The position numbers and the translations under genes are program-made. Below are positions 36,615 through 45,884 of a stretch of 64,000 nucleotides of DNA, piece by piece. The stretch's first letter is position 1; each line of letters opens with the position of its first letter. The notes under the pieces were generated by a model. The model was given only the letters and a program-made list of their open reading frames with translations. It ran no database searches and was not told the origin of the DNA. Origin of the DNA: Chryseobacterium geocarposphaerae (GTDB lineage Bacteria; Bacteroidota; Bacteroidia; Flavobacteriales; Weeksellaceae); NCBI RefSeq assembly GCF_002797535.1, contig NZ_PGFD01000002.1, forward strand, positions 806,001-870,000, given 5' to 3'.

Positions 36615-39395
36615 TTAATGACCAACTGCTACCAATTCTTTGATAGGAGGAACAAAAGTTGTCAAATCGATTCCTTCAACAGCTGTTTTGTACTCGTCGA
36701 TGCTTGGAATTCTTCCCATTACAGCTGATAAAACAACTACCGGAGTCGAAGCCAATAAAGATTCTCCTTTTTTACGTTCAGAGTCTTCAACCACTCTTCC
36801 CTGGAATAGGCGGGTAGAAGTCGCTAAAACGGTATCTCCTTTTTCAGCTTTTTCCTGGTTACCCATACAAAGGTTACATCCCGGGCGCTCAAGGTACATC
36901 ATGTTTTCATACTGAGTACGGGCTTCTACTTTTGGAGCAGCATCGTTGAACTCAAAACCTGAATATTTTTCCAGTAATTCCCAGTCGCCTTCAGCCTTTA
37001 ATTCATCAATAATGTTATAAGTAGGAGCAGCTACCACCAATGGAGCCTGGAATTCTACTTTACCATTTTGTTTTTCAAGATTTCTCAACATCTGAGAAAC
37101 GATTTTTAAATCCCCTTTGTGAACCATGCAAGAGCCTACGAAACCAAGGTCAACTTTTTTCTCACCCCCGTAGTAGGTAAGATCTCTGATAGTGTCGTGC
37201 GTATATCTTTTAGAAACATCTTCGTTGTTTACATCCGGGTCAGCGATCATCGGTTCTACGATGGCATCAAGATCAACAACTACTTCTGCATAATATTTAG
37301 CATTGGCATCAGGAGTTAAAGCTGGTTTTTCACCACTTCTGATTTCAGCAATTCTTTTATCTGCTTTTTCAATTAATCCTTTAAGAACCTGATTGTGATT
37401 ATCCATACCTTTGTCAATCATGATCTGGATTCTGCTTTTCGCAATCTCTAAAGATTCAATCAAGGTATTATCCTGAGAGATACAGATAGAAGCTTTAGCT
37501 TTCATTTCTGCAGTCCAGTCTGTGAATGTAAACGCCTGGTCAGCCGGAAGTGTTCCGATATGAACTTCGATAATTCTTCCCTGGAACACATTTTCTCCGT
37601 CAAATTGCTTCAGCATCTGAGCCTGAGTTGCATGAACCACATCACGGAAATCCATATGTTCCTTCATTTCTCCTTTGAAAGTCACTTTCACAGATTCAGG
37701 AATCGGCATTGAAGCTTCACCTGTTGCCAAAGCTAGAGCTACCGTTCCGGAGTCAGCTCCGAAAGCAACACCCTTAGACATTCTCGTGTGAGAGTCACCT
37801 CCGATAATGATTGCCCATTCGTCAACCGTAATATCGTTAAGAACTTTGTGAATAACGTCTGTCATGGCGTGGTATTCACCTTTCGGGTCACGAGCTGTGA
37901 TTACCCCGAAATCGTTCATGAATTTCATTAATTTAGGAATATTCGTCTGTGCTTTTTTATCCCAAACTGAAGCGGTGTGGCATCCTGACTGATAAGCTCC
38001 GTCTACGATTGGAGAAATCACCGTTGCAGCCATAGATTCCAATTCCTGAGCGGTCATTAAACCCGTTGTGTCCTGGGATCCAACAATATTTACTTCAACG
38101 CGAACGTCAGAACCTGCGTGTAAAACTTTTCCTGGTGTAACTCCTACTGCATTTCTGTTGAAGATTTTTTCAACGGCAGTAAGACCTTGTCCTTCAATAG
38201 AGATTTCTTTAGAAGGAGCAAAAACCGTTGGAGGGATAATTCCTAAAGTTTTTGCAGCAAACGTTTGGATTTTTTTACCAAAAACGATGGCATAAGAACC
38301 TCCTGCTTTGATAAATTCTAATTTTTGAGGAGTAAATGATTTTGAAATATCTTTCAGCTCTTTATCTCCGTTGTATAATTTTTTAGTTTTTGTATTAATG
38401 GTAAGAACGGTTCCTGTCGCTACAGAATAAGCTTCTTCCAAAACAGGTTCTCCTTTTTCATTTCTCACTAATTCTCCGTTCTCGTCATATTTTTTAACCC
38501 AGTTCTGAAGGTCGATTCCTATACCTCCGGTTACATCAACTGTTGTTAAGAAAATAGGAGAGATTCCGTTTGTTCCTCCAACGATCGGAGCTATGTTTAC
38601 GAATGGTACGTAAGGACTTGCCTGTTTCCCCGTCCAAAGAGCAACATTGTTTACTCCGGACATACGGGAAGAACCAACACCCATTGTTCCTTTTTCTGCG
38701 ATCAGCATTACACTTGCATCAGGATGCTGGGCCTGTAAAGCTTTGATTTCTTCCTGAGCTTGAGGAGTAATCATACATTTTCCGTGCAGTTCACGGTCGG
38801 ATCTTGAGTGTGCCTGATTACCAGGAGAAAGCAGGTCGGTAGAAATATCACCTTCACCAGCGATGAAAGTTACCACTTTGATTTCTTCAGCAACTTCAGG
38901 AAGTTTAGTGAAGAATTCCGCTTTTGCATAGCTTTCAAGGATTTCTTTTGCAATTTCATTACCGCTTTCATAAGCTTCCTTCAATCGGTTGGTATCCGCA
39001 TCATAAAGGAAAACCTGAGTTTTAAGAACTTTTGCAGCTTCCTGAGCGATAGCAGTATCATTGCCTAAAGCTAAATCCAACAATACTTCGATGGATTTCC
39101 CTCCTTTCATGTGGGATAATAATTCGAAAGCAAAAGCGGGAGAAATTTCTTCTACTACAGATTCGCCAAGAATGATTTCTTTTAAAAACTGAGCTTTTAC
39201 ACCTGCAGCACTTGTTGTTCCTGGTAAAGTGTTGTAAATGAAAAAATTAAGAGAGTCAGCCCTGTATTCATTAGCTGTATCTTTAATTTGTGCGATGATT
39301 TCGCTTAATAATTCTGCACTGTCAATTGGCTTTGGATGTAGCCCCTGGTTTTTTCTTTCTGCAATTTCTTGGATGTAATCCTGATACATATTCAT
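36615..39395 (-). CDS. acnB: Aconitate hydratase B / 2-methylisocitrate dehydratase
   Basis: A 926-residue AcnB-type enzyme with an N-terminal HEAT-like domain, a swivel domain (about 165-300) and the catalytic domains. The cluster cysteines are in GFVGSCMVHKGD and RPGCNLCMGNQ, and SDRELHGKCMI is an AcnB hallmark. AcnB works in the TCA cycle and, in some bacteria, in 2-methylcitrate breakdown; the E. coli protein also binds RNA when it loses its cluster. It is followed by a second, unrelated-type aconitase gene. The start is the ATG at 39395 in MNMYQDYIQE. Confidence 0.95.
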   Translation of the reverse strand: MNMYQDYIQEIAERKNQGLHPKPIDSAELLSEIIAQIKDTANEYRADSLNFFIYNTLPGTTSAAGVKAQFLKEIILGESVVEEISPAFAFELLSHMKGGKSIEVLLDLALGNDTAIAQEAAKVLKTQVFLYDADTNRLKEAYESGNEIAKEILESYAKAEFFTKLPEVAEEIKVVTFIAGEGDISTDLLSPGNQAHSRSDRELHGKCMITPQAQEEIKALQAQHPDASVMLIAEKGTMGVGSSRMSGVNNVALWTGKQASPYVPFVNIAPIVGGTNGISPIFLTTVDVTGGIGIDLQNWVKKYDENGELVRNEKGEPVLEEAYSVATGTVLTINTKTKKLYNGDKELKDISKSFTPQKLEFIKAGGSYAIVFGKKIQTFAAKTLGIIPPTVFAPSKEISIEGQGLTAVEKIFNRNAVGVTPGKVLHAGSDVRVEVNIVGSQDTTGLMTAQELESMAATVISPIVDGAYQSGCHTASVWDKKAQTNIPKLMKFMNDFGVITARDPKGEYHAMTDVIHKVLNDITVDEWAIIIGGDSHTRMSKGVAFGADSGTVALALATGEASMPIPESVKVTFKGEMKEHMDFRDVVHATQAQMLKQFDGENVFQGRIIEVHIGTLPADQAFTFTDWTAEMKAKASICISQDNTLIESLEIAKSRIQIMIDKGMDNHNQVLKGLIEKADKRIAEIRSGEKPALTPDANAKYYAEVVVDLDAIVEPMIADPDVNNEDVSKRYTHDTIRDLTYYGGEKKVDLGFVGSCMVHKGDLKIVSQMLRNLEKQNGKVEFQAPLVVAAPTYNIIDELKAEGDWELLEKYSGFEFNDAAPKVEARTQYENMMYLERPGCNLCMGNQEKAEKGDTVLATSTRLFQGRVVEDSERKKGESLLASTPVVVLSAVMGRIPSIDEYKTAVEGIDLTTFVPPIKELVAVGH

Positions 39396-39783
39396 AATAA
39401 TAGAAGTCTTTTCAATCTTTAGGTAGATTATAACAGAGTTTCATATCTTAGTTCTGAGCGACTTTAGAAGATCACTGAATATAATCTGTGTTATTTTTTA
39501 AGAGTTTGGGTATAATATTTGATGAAAAACATACTCTAAGAATATTGTTTTTGTAAACTTATGTCAGAAATTATTTCTTTATAATGTTTTTATATTATCA
39601 AACGCTAAAAAATGTTCCCAAAATTACGAATTTTTAAAATTTTATGAGAATTAATTTATTTAGATTCTTTATAAATATGATTTTTAAATAATCTATTATA
39701 TTTTGATCTTCAAAGTATTTGAGTATTACAATCTTTTTCAAAATGTTAAAAATATGCGTATTTTAGTATCACAAAAACATACC
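39396..39783. other. AT-rich intergenic region, 388 bp
   Basis: No gene is visible. A minus-strand TAATTTTG at 39619-39626 could be the acnB -7 element, which would give a leader of about 215 nt, but no matching -33 element is seen. No clear promoter is found for the plus-strand gene at 39784. Confidence 0.4.
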
Positions 39784-40545
39784 ATGAAAAATATTTATCG
39801 ACTCTTTGCAGTATTTCTGTTTAGTGTACTTCTTTCGCAGTCCAGCCGGGTAGCTTCAAAAAGTGAAACACAATTTCCCGGAACCACACAGTTTGCCAGA
39901 GTAAATCCTAATCGCCCTGATTTGATATCGCTATACGGAGATGTTCCCTTGCTTATCCCCAAAAGGGAAAATGGTAAGGTAGGTTATGTCAATCAAAAAG
40001 GGCAAATGATCATTCCTGCGGAATTTTATATTGCCATGTTTTTTGCGGAAGATTGTAATCTGCTTAATTCTCCGAATGAAAGTGTAAGGAAATATGGAAG
40101 CAATGAATATGCAACGGTAGAGAAAGATCAGATTTCTTACAGGATTGATGTTTATGGGAAAAAAGTTTATCGTTATAAAGATTCGGATTTAGGAAAATGT
40201 AAAAATACCTATATAAAACAAAAATACGGCGTTTATAAGGATAAATATCTTTTCGGGCTTGGAGATAATCATCTTTATAAAAATTCTAAAGTCACCTTTA
40301 AATTCCAGATTCCCCCTCAATATGAGATGTTGTACGTTTTGGAAGGCAATGATTTAGAAAATCCTATGATCGTGGCTGTGGCCAACAATAAATTCGGTGT
40401 GATCAATAAAGATAATAAAACCATTATTCCTTTTGAATATGAAGATATTAAATTGAATTATAGCTGGAAACTTGGAGGAATGTTTGAGGTTTCAAAAGAT
40501 GGTAAAAACTATTATTATGTAGACGTCAGAAACAAAAAATATTAA
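39784..40545 (+). CDS. Secreted WG-repeat-like protein
   Basis: A 253-residue protein with a signal peptide (MKNIYRLFAVFLFSVLLSQS) when started at the ATG at 39784; upstream in-frame ATGs would bury it. Two segments look like WG repeats: GKVGYVNQKGQMIIPAEF and NKFGVINKDNKTIIPFEYED. Such repeats form extracellular beta structures of unknown binding role in Bacteroidetes. It stands alone between the acnB upstream region and the second TPP riboswitch. Confidence 0.7.
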   Translation: MKNIYRLFAVFLFSVLLSQSSRVASKSETQFPGTTQFARVNPNRPDLISLYGDVPLLIPKRENGKVGYVNQKGQMIIPAEFYIAMFFAEDCNLLNSPNESVRKYGSNEYATVEKDQISYRIDVYGKKVYRYKDSDLGKCKNTYIKQKYGVYKDKYLFGLGDNHLYKNSKVTFKFQIPPQYEMLYVLEGNDLENPMIVAVANNKFGVINKDNKTIIPFEYEDIKLNYSWKLGGMFEVSKDGKNYYYVDVRNKKY

Positions 40546-40574
40546 AATTGTCTAGCTGTAAGCAGAAAAAATCC

Positions 40575-40582
40575 TAATTTTG
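40575..40582 (+). promoter_or_regulatory. Putative -7 element ahead of the second TPP riboswitch
   Basis: TAATTTTG lies about 8 nt before the riboswitch, a sensible place for the transcript start. A TTG at 40548-40550 is a weak -33 candidate with a long spacer of 24. Confidence 0.45.
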
Positions 40583-40589
40583 CAGTCGA

Positions 40590-40662
40590 AATAAAGGGGT
40601 GCTGTAACAGGCTGAGATTATACCCAACGAACCTAGAACGGGTAATGCTGTTTAGGGAATTC
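40590..40662 (+). ncRNA. TPP riboswitch upstream of a TonB-dependent receptor
   Basis: The core elements are AATAAAGGGGTGC, ACAGGCTGAGATTATACCC, GAACCTAGAACGGGTAATGC and TTTAGGGAA, a good match to the thi-box with a slightly divergent 3' half. It lies about 70 nt before the receptor start. Downstream, CCCCTTTTATT (40699-40709) can pair with the 5' strand AATAAAGGGG, and the same region can cover the start codon. Confidence 0.93.
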
Positions 40663-40698
40663 GGCTTCAGAGCTGAAACTGTATAATATCTTATCAAT

Positions 40699-40741
40699 CC
40701 CCTTTTATTCATTAAATTTTAAAAATTTATAGAATGAAAGG
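40699..40741 (+). promoter_or_regulatory. Candidate expression platform of the second TPP riboswitch
   Basis: CCTTT (40701-40705) and CATT (40710-40713) can pair with AATGAAAGG (40733-40741), which spans the receptor's ATG, leaving a 4-nt bulge. The overlapping CCCCTTTTATT can instead pair with AATAAAGGGG (40590-40599) in the aptamer. The competing pairs mirror the thiS switch. Confidence 0.45.
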
Positions 40742-42839
40742 ATTATTTTTTTTAGGGCTTAGTGTAGGCTCTTTCGCTTTTTTGCAGGCGCAAAATACCG
40801 ATTCCTTGAAAATAAAGGAAATTGAAGCTGTTAATTTTACCAAAAGACTTCCGGTTGCGAAGGAAATTATTAATGTTCAGAAAGATTTGGACAGTAAAAA
40901 TCTTGGACAGGATTTACCTATTTTACTTAAAAATCAAACCTCTATCATTTCTACCTCAGATGCAGGAAATGGAGTGGGTTACACAGGTTTTAGAATTCGT
41001 GGAGTTTCGGGAACGGCAATCAACGTGATGATGAATGGTGTTCCGTATAATGATTCTGAAAGTCAGGGGACTTTTTTTGTGAATGTTCCGGATCTGACGA
41101 GTTCCGCATCTCAGATTTTAATTCAGAGAGGGGTAGGAACATCGAATAATGGATCTGCGGCGTTTGGCGCAAGTATTAATGTGATTTCAAGAGATCCCGA
41201 AGAAAAGTTTTACTTTAAAACAGACGATAGTTACGGTTCATTCAATACCTATAAGTATTCTGCAGAAATCGGCTCCGGGAAATTCTGGGGAAACCGTCTT
41301 TCGGTAATGGGACGTTATACGCATATCAATTCTGATGGCTATATTGACAGGGCTTTTTCGAAGCTGGATTCTTACAATTTGACGGCATTATATGAAGAAG
41401 GAAAAACAAGAATCCGTTTAATGGCTTTCGGAGGGAAAGAAAAAACGTATCAGGCCTGGAACGGAATTGACAGAGAAACCTGGGAGACGAATCCGAAATT
41501 TAATCCATCGGGAGCCATTTATGATTCTGGATGGGAAAACATTATTGGGTTTTATGATAATGAAACCGATAATTACAGGCAAAACCACTACCAATTGCTT
41601 TGGGAACAAAAGTTTAATGATAAGTGGAATTTAGAAACAACTTTGCATTATACGAAAGGAAAGGGGTATTATGAAAATTACAAACAGGGCGATCCTTTTG
41701 CAAGATATAATTTGCCAGATGTAAATGGTGAAGAATACTCTGATTTCATCAGAAAAAAATGGCTGAATAATGATTTTTACGGTATCGTTTCCACACTATA
41801 CGGAAAACTGGGAAGTATTGATGTAAACTTCGGAGCAGTGGCAAATCAGTATTATGGAAGGCATTATGGAAATGTGACCGGGGTTTTTCTTCCTCAGATT
41901 GATGAGCACGAATATTACAGAGGTCGTTCTGTGAAAAATGAAGTTTCAGGTTTTGCAAAAGCTTTGGTAAGAGTTAACGATTTTGAATTCTTCGGAGACC
42001 TTCAGCTTAGAAATGTAGATTATGATACTAAAATAATCACGGCGGGAGATGATGAAGGAGCTAATCTGGATAAAAACTGGCTATTTTTTAATCCAAAAGT
42101 GGGGGCTAATTATAAAATAGAAAATGGGAAGATTTTTGTTTCCTATGCCCATGCACACCGCGAACCGAATAGGGATGATTTGTTAGCTAACAATGATGTG
42201 AAGGCGGAGAAGCTTCATGATTTCGAGGCTGGTTTTGAAAGACAGTTCGGAATTGTATCGTTTACAGCCAACCTGTATTATATGTATTATGTGAATCAAC
42301 TGGTATTGAATGGGGAGCTGAATAATGTAGGGGCTTTTATCAGAACCAATTCAGGGAGAAGCTACAGAAGCGGAATTGAATTGGGCGCATTGGCGAAGCT
42401 TTCAAAACAATGGGAGCTGACAGGAAATGTGAGTTTCAGTAACAACAGAAATTTAGATTTCAAAACAGAAAACGAAACGGAGGTGAAAAATCTTGGAAAT
42501 ACACAGATTTCCTTTTCTCCGGACATTATTGCCAATTTAGGTTTGAAATTCAGTCCTACAAAAAATTTCCAGTTTGCGTTGATGAACCAATATGTAGGAA
42601 AACAATATCTTGATAATTCTGAAGATAAGAACTTGCAACTGAAAGATTATCTTTTAACGGATTTTAATGCCCAATATCAATTTACGATCGCTCATCATGA
42701 AGTTGCCTTAAAGCTTTTGGTAAACAATATTTTCAATAAGAAATACGTAAATAACGGCGCAGTTTGGGACGGAAATCCTTATTATTTTTCACAGGCGGGA
42801 ACCAATTTCATGTTGGGGGTAAGCTGGAAAACACATTAA
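40734..42839 (+). CDS. TonB-dependent receptor, probable thiamin transporter
   Basis: A 701-residue outer-membrane receptor with signal peptide (MKGLFFLGLSVGSFAFLQAQ), plug domain (VGYTGFRIRGVSGTAINVMM, GVPYNDSESQGTFFVNVPDL, GVGTSNNGSAAFGASINVIS) and a C-terminal barrel ending in LGVSWKTH. The TPP riboswitch directly upstream predicts repression when thiamin is plentiful, so the natural ligand is thiamin or a precursor. This link is known for Bacteroidetes OMR-type receptors, but it remains an inference for this protein. A UUCG-loop terminator follows. Confidence 0.88.
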   Translation: MKGLFFLGLSVGSFAFLQAQNTDSLKIKEIEAVNFTKRLPVAKEIINVQKDLDSKNLGQDLPILLKNQTSIISTSDAGNGVGYTGFRIRGVSGTAINVMMNGVPYNDSESQGTFFVNVPDLTSSASQILIQRGVGTSNNGSAAFGASINVISRDPEEKFYFKTDDSYGSFNTYKYSAEIGSGKFWGNRLSVMGRYTHINSDGYIDRAFSKLDSYNLTALYEEGKTRIRLMAFGGKEKTYQAWNGIDRETWETNPKFNPSGAIYDSGWENIIGFYDNETDNYRQNHYQLLWEQKFNDKWNLETTLHYTKGKGYYENYKQGDPFARYNLPDVNGEEYSDFIRKKWLNNDFYGIVSTLYGKLGSIDVNFGAVANQYYGRHYGNVTGVFLPQIDEHEYYRGRSVKNEVSGFAKALVRVNDFEFFGDLQLRNVDYDTKIITAGDDEGANLDKNWLFFNPKVGANYKIENGKIFVSYAHAHREPNRDDLLANNDVKAEKLHDFEAGFERQFGIVSFTANLYYMYYVNQLVLNGELNNVGAFIRTNSGRSYRSGIELGALAKLSKQWELTGNVSFSNNRNLDFKTENETEVKNLGNTQISFSPDIIANLGLKFSPTKNFQFALMNQYVGKQYLDNSEDKNLQLKDYLLTDFNAQYQFTIAHHEVALKLLVNNIFNKKYVNNGAVWDGNPYYFSQAGTNFMLGVSWKTH

Positions 42840-42892
42840 TCAATCAGCTATATTTAAAATATTATATAGTAAAAAGTAAAAGTTAGATTTTG

Positions 42893-42910
42893 AGACTGCT
42901 TCGGCAGTCT
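42893..42910 (+). terminator. Terminator after the receptor gene
   Basis: AGACTGC-TTCG-GCAGTCT forms a 7-bp stem closed by a stable UUCG-type loop and followed by a long T-run. The remaining sequence up to 43131 (in the 307-bp gap) shows nothing else convincing. Confidence 0.9.
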
Positions 42911-43131
42911 TTTTTTGTTTTTAATCAATTTTATGGCTAAAAATTATGAAAAACATAAAACTGAAAATTCAAAAGGATGCTGTTTTTGATGCGTTTAAAA
43001 TGTTTTTTATCTATTAAAATCTAAATATAATAAGCATAATGGTGAGAATTGATTAATAAATTCAGAAAAATAAGCTTTTTGAGAATCTTTTTTTATAATG
43101 AAAAATGCTTCAAGAAGTCAGGGAAAAGTTA

Positions 43132-43139
43132 TAAATTTG
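43132..43139 (+). promoter_or_regulatory. Putative -7 element of the HU-CCDC81-like gene
   Basis: TAAATTTG lies 7 nt before the ATG at 43147, implying almost no leader. No clear -33 element is visible. Confidence 0.4.
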
Positions 43140-43146
43140 CCACCAA

Positions 43147-43905
43147 ATGAATATTTCAGCATACATTTTAGAATATTTGAAACAGTTTGGAAGCGTCGTG
43201 GTTCCGGGCTTTGGTGTGTTTTCTTTAGAAAATTCAAAAGCAATTATCAATTCAGATAATGGAAGTATCCTGCCTCCTGCAAGTCAGATTGCTTTTTCTC
43301 CGGATTACGAAATCCAGTCTGATGAATTAGCTGCTTTTATTGCTGCTCAAAAACAAATGTCACTAGGAGCTTCTAAGAGTGATTTGAAGATTCAGACCGA
43401 TTTTTGGAAGAAAAAACTTCAGGCAGATCAGGTGTTGGAAATCCAGAATTTAGGAAAGCTTTTTATACACGATGATCAGATTAGTTTCAGTGGAAACCGT
43501 CTTGAAAATGATCGCCCTGATTTTTACGGATTGGAAGAAATCAGAATTTCTGATATTAAAAATTCTGAAAAGAAAGAGAAATCTGTAGAGTCTAAAAAAG
43601 ATTATACATTCAATAAATCTATTCTTTGGACATTCCTTGTGGTAGTTCCTGTATTAGGGATTGCTTATCTGGGGTATTCTCAACAAGAGCTTATTTTCGG
43701 GAAAAAGTCTTTTGACAGTGTTTCTGTGCAGACTAAAACAAAGAGAATAGAAAAAATAGTTCCTGTAAAAGTAGATTCTGCAACCATGAAAGTTTCAGAT
43801 ACTTTGAAAAAAGATTCTTTAAGAAAAGATTCTATTATAAAACCAGCTGTTGCGAAACCGGTTAGATCCACAGCTCCAAAATTTAAATCGAAATGGCAAA
43901 AATAA
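43147..43905 (+). CDS. HU-CCDC81-like domain protein with one membrane segment
   Basis: A 252-residue protein. The N-terminal region (about 1-125) matches the bacterial CCDC81-like HU domains: MNISAYILEYLKQFGSVVVP, then PGFGVFSLE and a repeated winged unit around QNLGKLFIHDD. A membrane helix lies at about 158-177, followed by a Ser/Lys/Asp-rich tail outside the membrane. In related proteins the tail ends in a SPOR domain; that domain is not evident here. Its function is probably linked to the cell envelope. It overlaps the thioesterase gene by 13 bp. Confidence 0.8.
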   Translation: MNISAYILEYLKQFGSVVVPGFGVFSLENSKAIINSDNGSILPPASQIAFSPDYEIQSDELAAFIAAQKQMSLGASKSDLKIQTDFWKKKLQADQVLEIQNLGKLFIHDDQISFSGNRLENDRPDFYGLEEIRISDIKNSEKKEKSVESKKDYTFNKSILWTFLVVVPVLGIAYLGYSQQELIFGKKSFDSVSVQTKTKRIEKIVPVKVDSATMKVSDTLKKDSLRKDSIIKPAVAKPVRSTAPKFKSKWQK

Positions 43906-44411
43906 AAAAAGCGTCAGAATCTTTGACGGTGATGACGAATATTGTACTTCCCAATGATACCAATCAGCTGAGAAATCTTTTTGGTGGAGAATTGCTGGCA
44001 AGAATGGACCGATGTGCATCAATTTCCGCAACCCGACATTGTGAAAGAAGAGTGGTGACGGCATCTGTAAATCACGTATCGTTTGATTATCCTATTCCTG
44101 AAGGAGGGATTGTTGTGATGGAATCTAAAGTTTCAAGAGCTTTTTCCACATCAATGGAAATTTATGTGGATGTTTGGCTGGATGATCCGATCAATCAGAA
44201 AAAAATACATACCAACTCTGGGATCTATACCTTCGTGGCAGTAGATGAATTTAACAGACCGATTCCGATTCCGGAAATGGAGCCTGAAACAGAACTTGAA
44301 AAAGACCGTTTTGCAGCAGCATTAAGAAGAAAAGAATTATCACTGATTCTTTCCGGAAGAATGAAACCTTCGGAATCTATAGAATTAAAGAAACTTTTTC
44401 AGGAAGCTTAA
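43893..44411 (+). CDS. Acyl-CoA thioesterase, hotdog fold
   Basis: A 172-residue protein of the YciA/BACH-like acyl-CoA thioesterase family. NDTNQLRNLFGGELLARMDR near the N-terminus holds the family Asn and Asp region, and HVSFDYPIPEGGIVVMESK is the central hotdog strand-helix block. The 13-bp overlap with the upstream gene implies translational coupling. The substrate chain length is unknown. Confidence 0.9.
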   Translation: MAKIKKASESLTVMTNIVLPNDTNQLRNLFGGELLARMDRCASISATRHCERRVVTASVNHVSFDYPIPEGGIVVMESKVSRAFSTSMEIYVDVWLDDPINQKKIHTNSGIYTFVAVDEFNRPIPIPEMEPETELEKDRFAAALRRKELSLILSGRMKPSESIELKKLFQEA

Positions 44412-44764
44412 ATAATCTCTTTTAAAGAGAGGCCACAAAAAATTAATGTAATTATTACAGATAGCACCGACAAAAATATTTGTCGGTTTTTTATTGCTTT
44501 TTCTCTGGAGGTTTCCAGAAAATCGCTTTCCTTTCCAAATGCCTTTTGCGGATATGCGATAATTAATCCTATAAAAAATAATAGAATTGCATTAATACCG
44601 ACTTCCAGCCACAAAAACATTTTACTTCCGAAACCATCTGCTCCTCCGGAAGAATAGTGAACGGGAATAATTTCCTTAATAGAGGGAAACTTAACAGCTA
44701 AAAAAACACTGTAGCCTGCCAATAACAATATGGAAAGTCCGAAAATAAACTTATGTAACTTCAT
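44408..44764 (-). CDS. Small DUF1648-like membrane protein
   Basis: A 118-residue protein with three hydrophobic segments (about 5-24, 50-70 and 95-113). PVHYSSGGADGFGSKMFLWL resembles the DUF1648/SdpI N-terminal motif (IPVHxNxxGxxD). Full SdpI proteins are longer, so this is a short version. Its end overlaps the convergent thioesterase gene by 4 bp, and no terminator separates them. The role is unknown. Confidence 0.68.
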   Translation of the reverse strand: MKLHKFIFGLSILLLAGYSVFLAVKFPSIKEIIPVHYSSGGADGFGSKMFLWLEVGINAILLFFIGLIIAYPQKAFGKESDFLETSREKAIKNRQIFLSVLSVIITLIFCGLSLKEII

Positions 44765-44822
44765 AAGATGAAAAAATTGAAAAATTCTATCTCACAAAAG
44801 AGGTTTCTCGATCTCTGAAACT

Positions 44823-44830
44823 TACCTTTG
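44823..44830 (+). promoter_or_regulatory. Putative -7 element of the hydroxyacid dehydrogenase gene
   Basis: TACCTTTG lies 21 nt before the ATG at 44852, a normal spacing in this group. No clear -33 element is visible. Confidence 0.4.
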
Positions 44831-44851
44831 CAACAACAAATATAAAGAATT

Positions 44852-45790
44852 ATGCCTTCTATGAGAATTTTACTCCTTGATAAAAATCACCCGCTTATTA
44901 CTGAACAGCTTTTGGCTAAAAATTGTATCCTGGAAGAAGATTTTACGTCTTCTTATGATGAGGTTTGCAGTAAAATTGAAAACTATGACGGGGTGATTAT
45001 AAGAAGCAGGATTCCTTTGGATAAGAACTTTCTAGAAAAGGCAAAAAATCTGAAATTCATTGCAAGAGTAGGAGCAGGAATGGAAAATATTGATATTCCC
45101 GTAGCTGAAAAATTGGGCATACAGCTGATTAATTCTCCTGAAGGAAACAGAGATTCTGTGGCAGAACATGTTGTCGGAATGCTTCTGATTTTAATGAATC
45201 GTCTTTTTATTGCTTCTCAGGAAGTGAAAAACGGGATCTGGCTTCGTGAAGAAAACAGGGGAGATGAGCTTCTTGGTAAAACGGTGGGCTTAATCGGTTA
45301 TGGAAATATGGGAAAGGCAACAGCAAAACGACTTTCCGGTTTCGGATGTAAAGTGATTTTTTATGATATCCTTCCTGATCTTTCTGATGAATATGCAACC
45401 CAGGTTTCTTTGGAAGAATTAAAAGAAAAAGCCGAAGTTTTAAGTCTCCATATTCCTCTGACTGCTGAAACACATTATCTTGTTGACTCGGCATTCATCG
45501 CTGAAATGAAGAATAATTTTTATTTTGTGAATACAGCAAGGGGGAAAAATGTAGAAACTAAAAGTTTAGTTGATGCGATTGAGTCAGGAAAGGTGAAAGG
45601 AGCCTGTCTTGATGTATTGGAGTATGAGAAATCTTCTTTTGAGAATATAGAATCTGAAAATGAAACATTACAATATTTATTGCATTCGGAAAAAGCAATT
45701 GTGACCCCTCATATTGCCGGATGGACGCATCAAAGTAAAGAAAAACTGGCACAGGTAATCGTGGATAAAATTGTAGCTTCGTTTTTATAA
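44852..45790 (+). CDS. D-isomer 2-hydroxyacid dehydrogenase
   Basis: A 312-residue NAD-dependent dehydrogenase. The Rossmann motif is VGLIGYGNMGKATAKRL at about 145-161. The catalytic residues sit in the usual blocks: an Arg in NTARGKNVE, an acidic residue in CLDVLEYE and the His in TPHIAGWT. It is related to phosphoglycerate dehydrogenase, but it is short and has no ACT domain, so serA activity is possible but not certain. There is no serine-pathway gene next to it. Confidence 0.85.
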   Translation: MPSMRILLLDKNHPLITEQLLAKNCILEEDFTSSYDEVCSKIENYDGVIIRSRIPLDKNFLEKAKNLKFIARVGAGMENIDIPVAEKLGIQLINSPEGNRDSVAEHVVGMLLILMNRLFIASQEVKNGIWLREENRGDELLGKTVGLIGYGNMGKATAKRLSGFGCKVIFYDILPDLSDEYATQVSLEELKEKAEVLSLHIPLTAETHYLVDSAFIAEMKNNFYFVNTARGKNVETKSLVDAIESGKVKGACLDVLEYEKSSFENIESENETLQYLLHSEKAIVTPHIAGWTHQSKEKLAQVIVDKIVASFL

Positions 45791-45884
45791 TTATGCCTTG
45801 ATAATGTTAAATAAGTCTTAATATATGACTCATATTTAATATTTTCTTAGGGTTTTATTAAATTGCCGCTCATTTTAGAAATTC

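Noticed and set aside
36615-39395. Antisense ORFs within acnB and other long genes
   Set aside because: They are short, lack plausible starts and mirror the codon bias of the real gene on the other strand.
39396-39783. A small RNA or hidden gene in the acnB upstream gap
   Set aside because: The region is very AT-rich with frequent stops and no stable hairpin.
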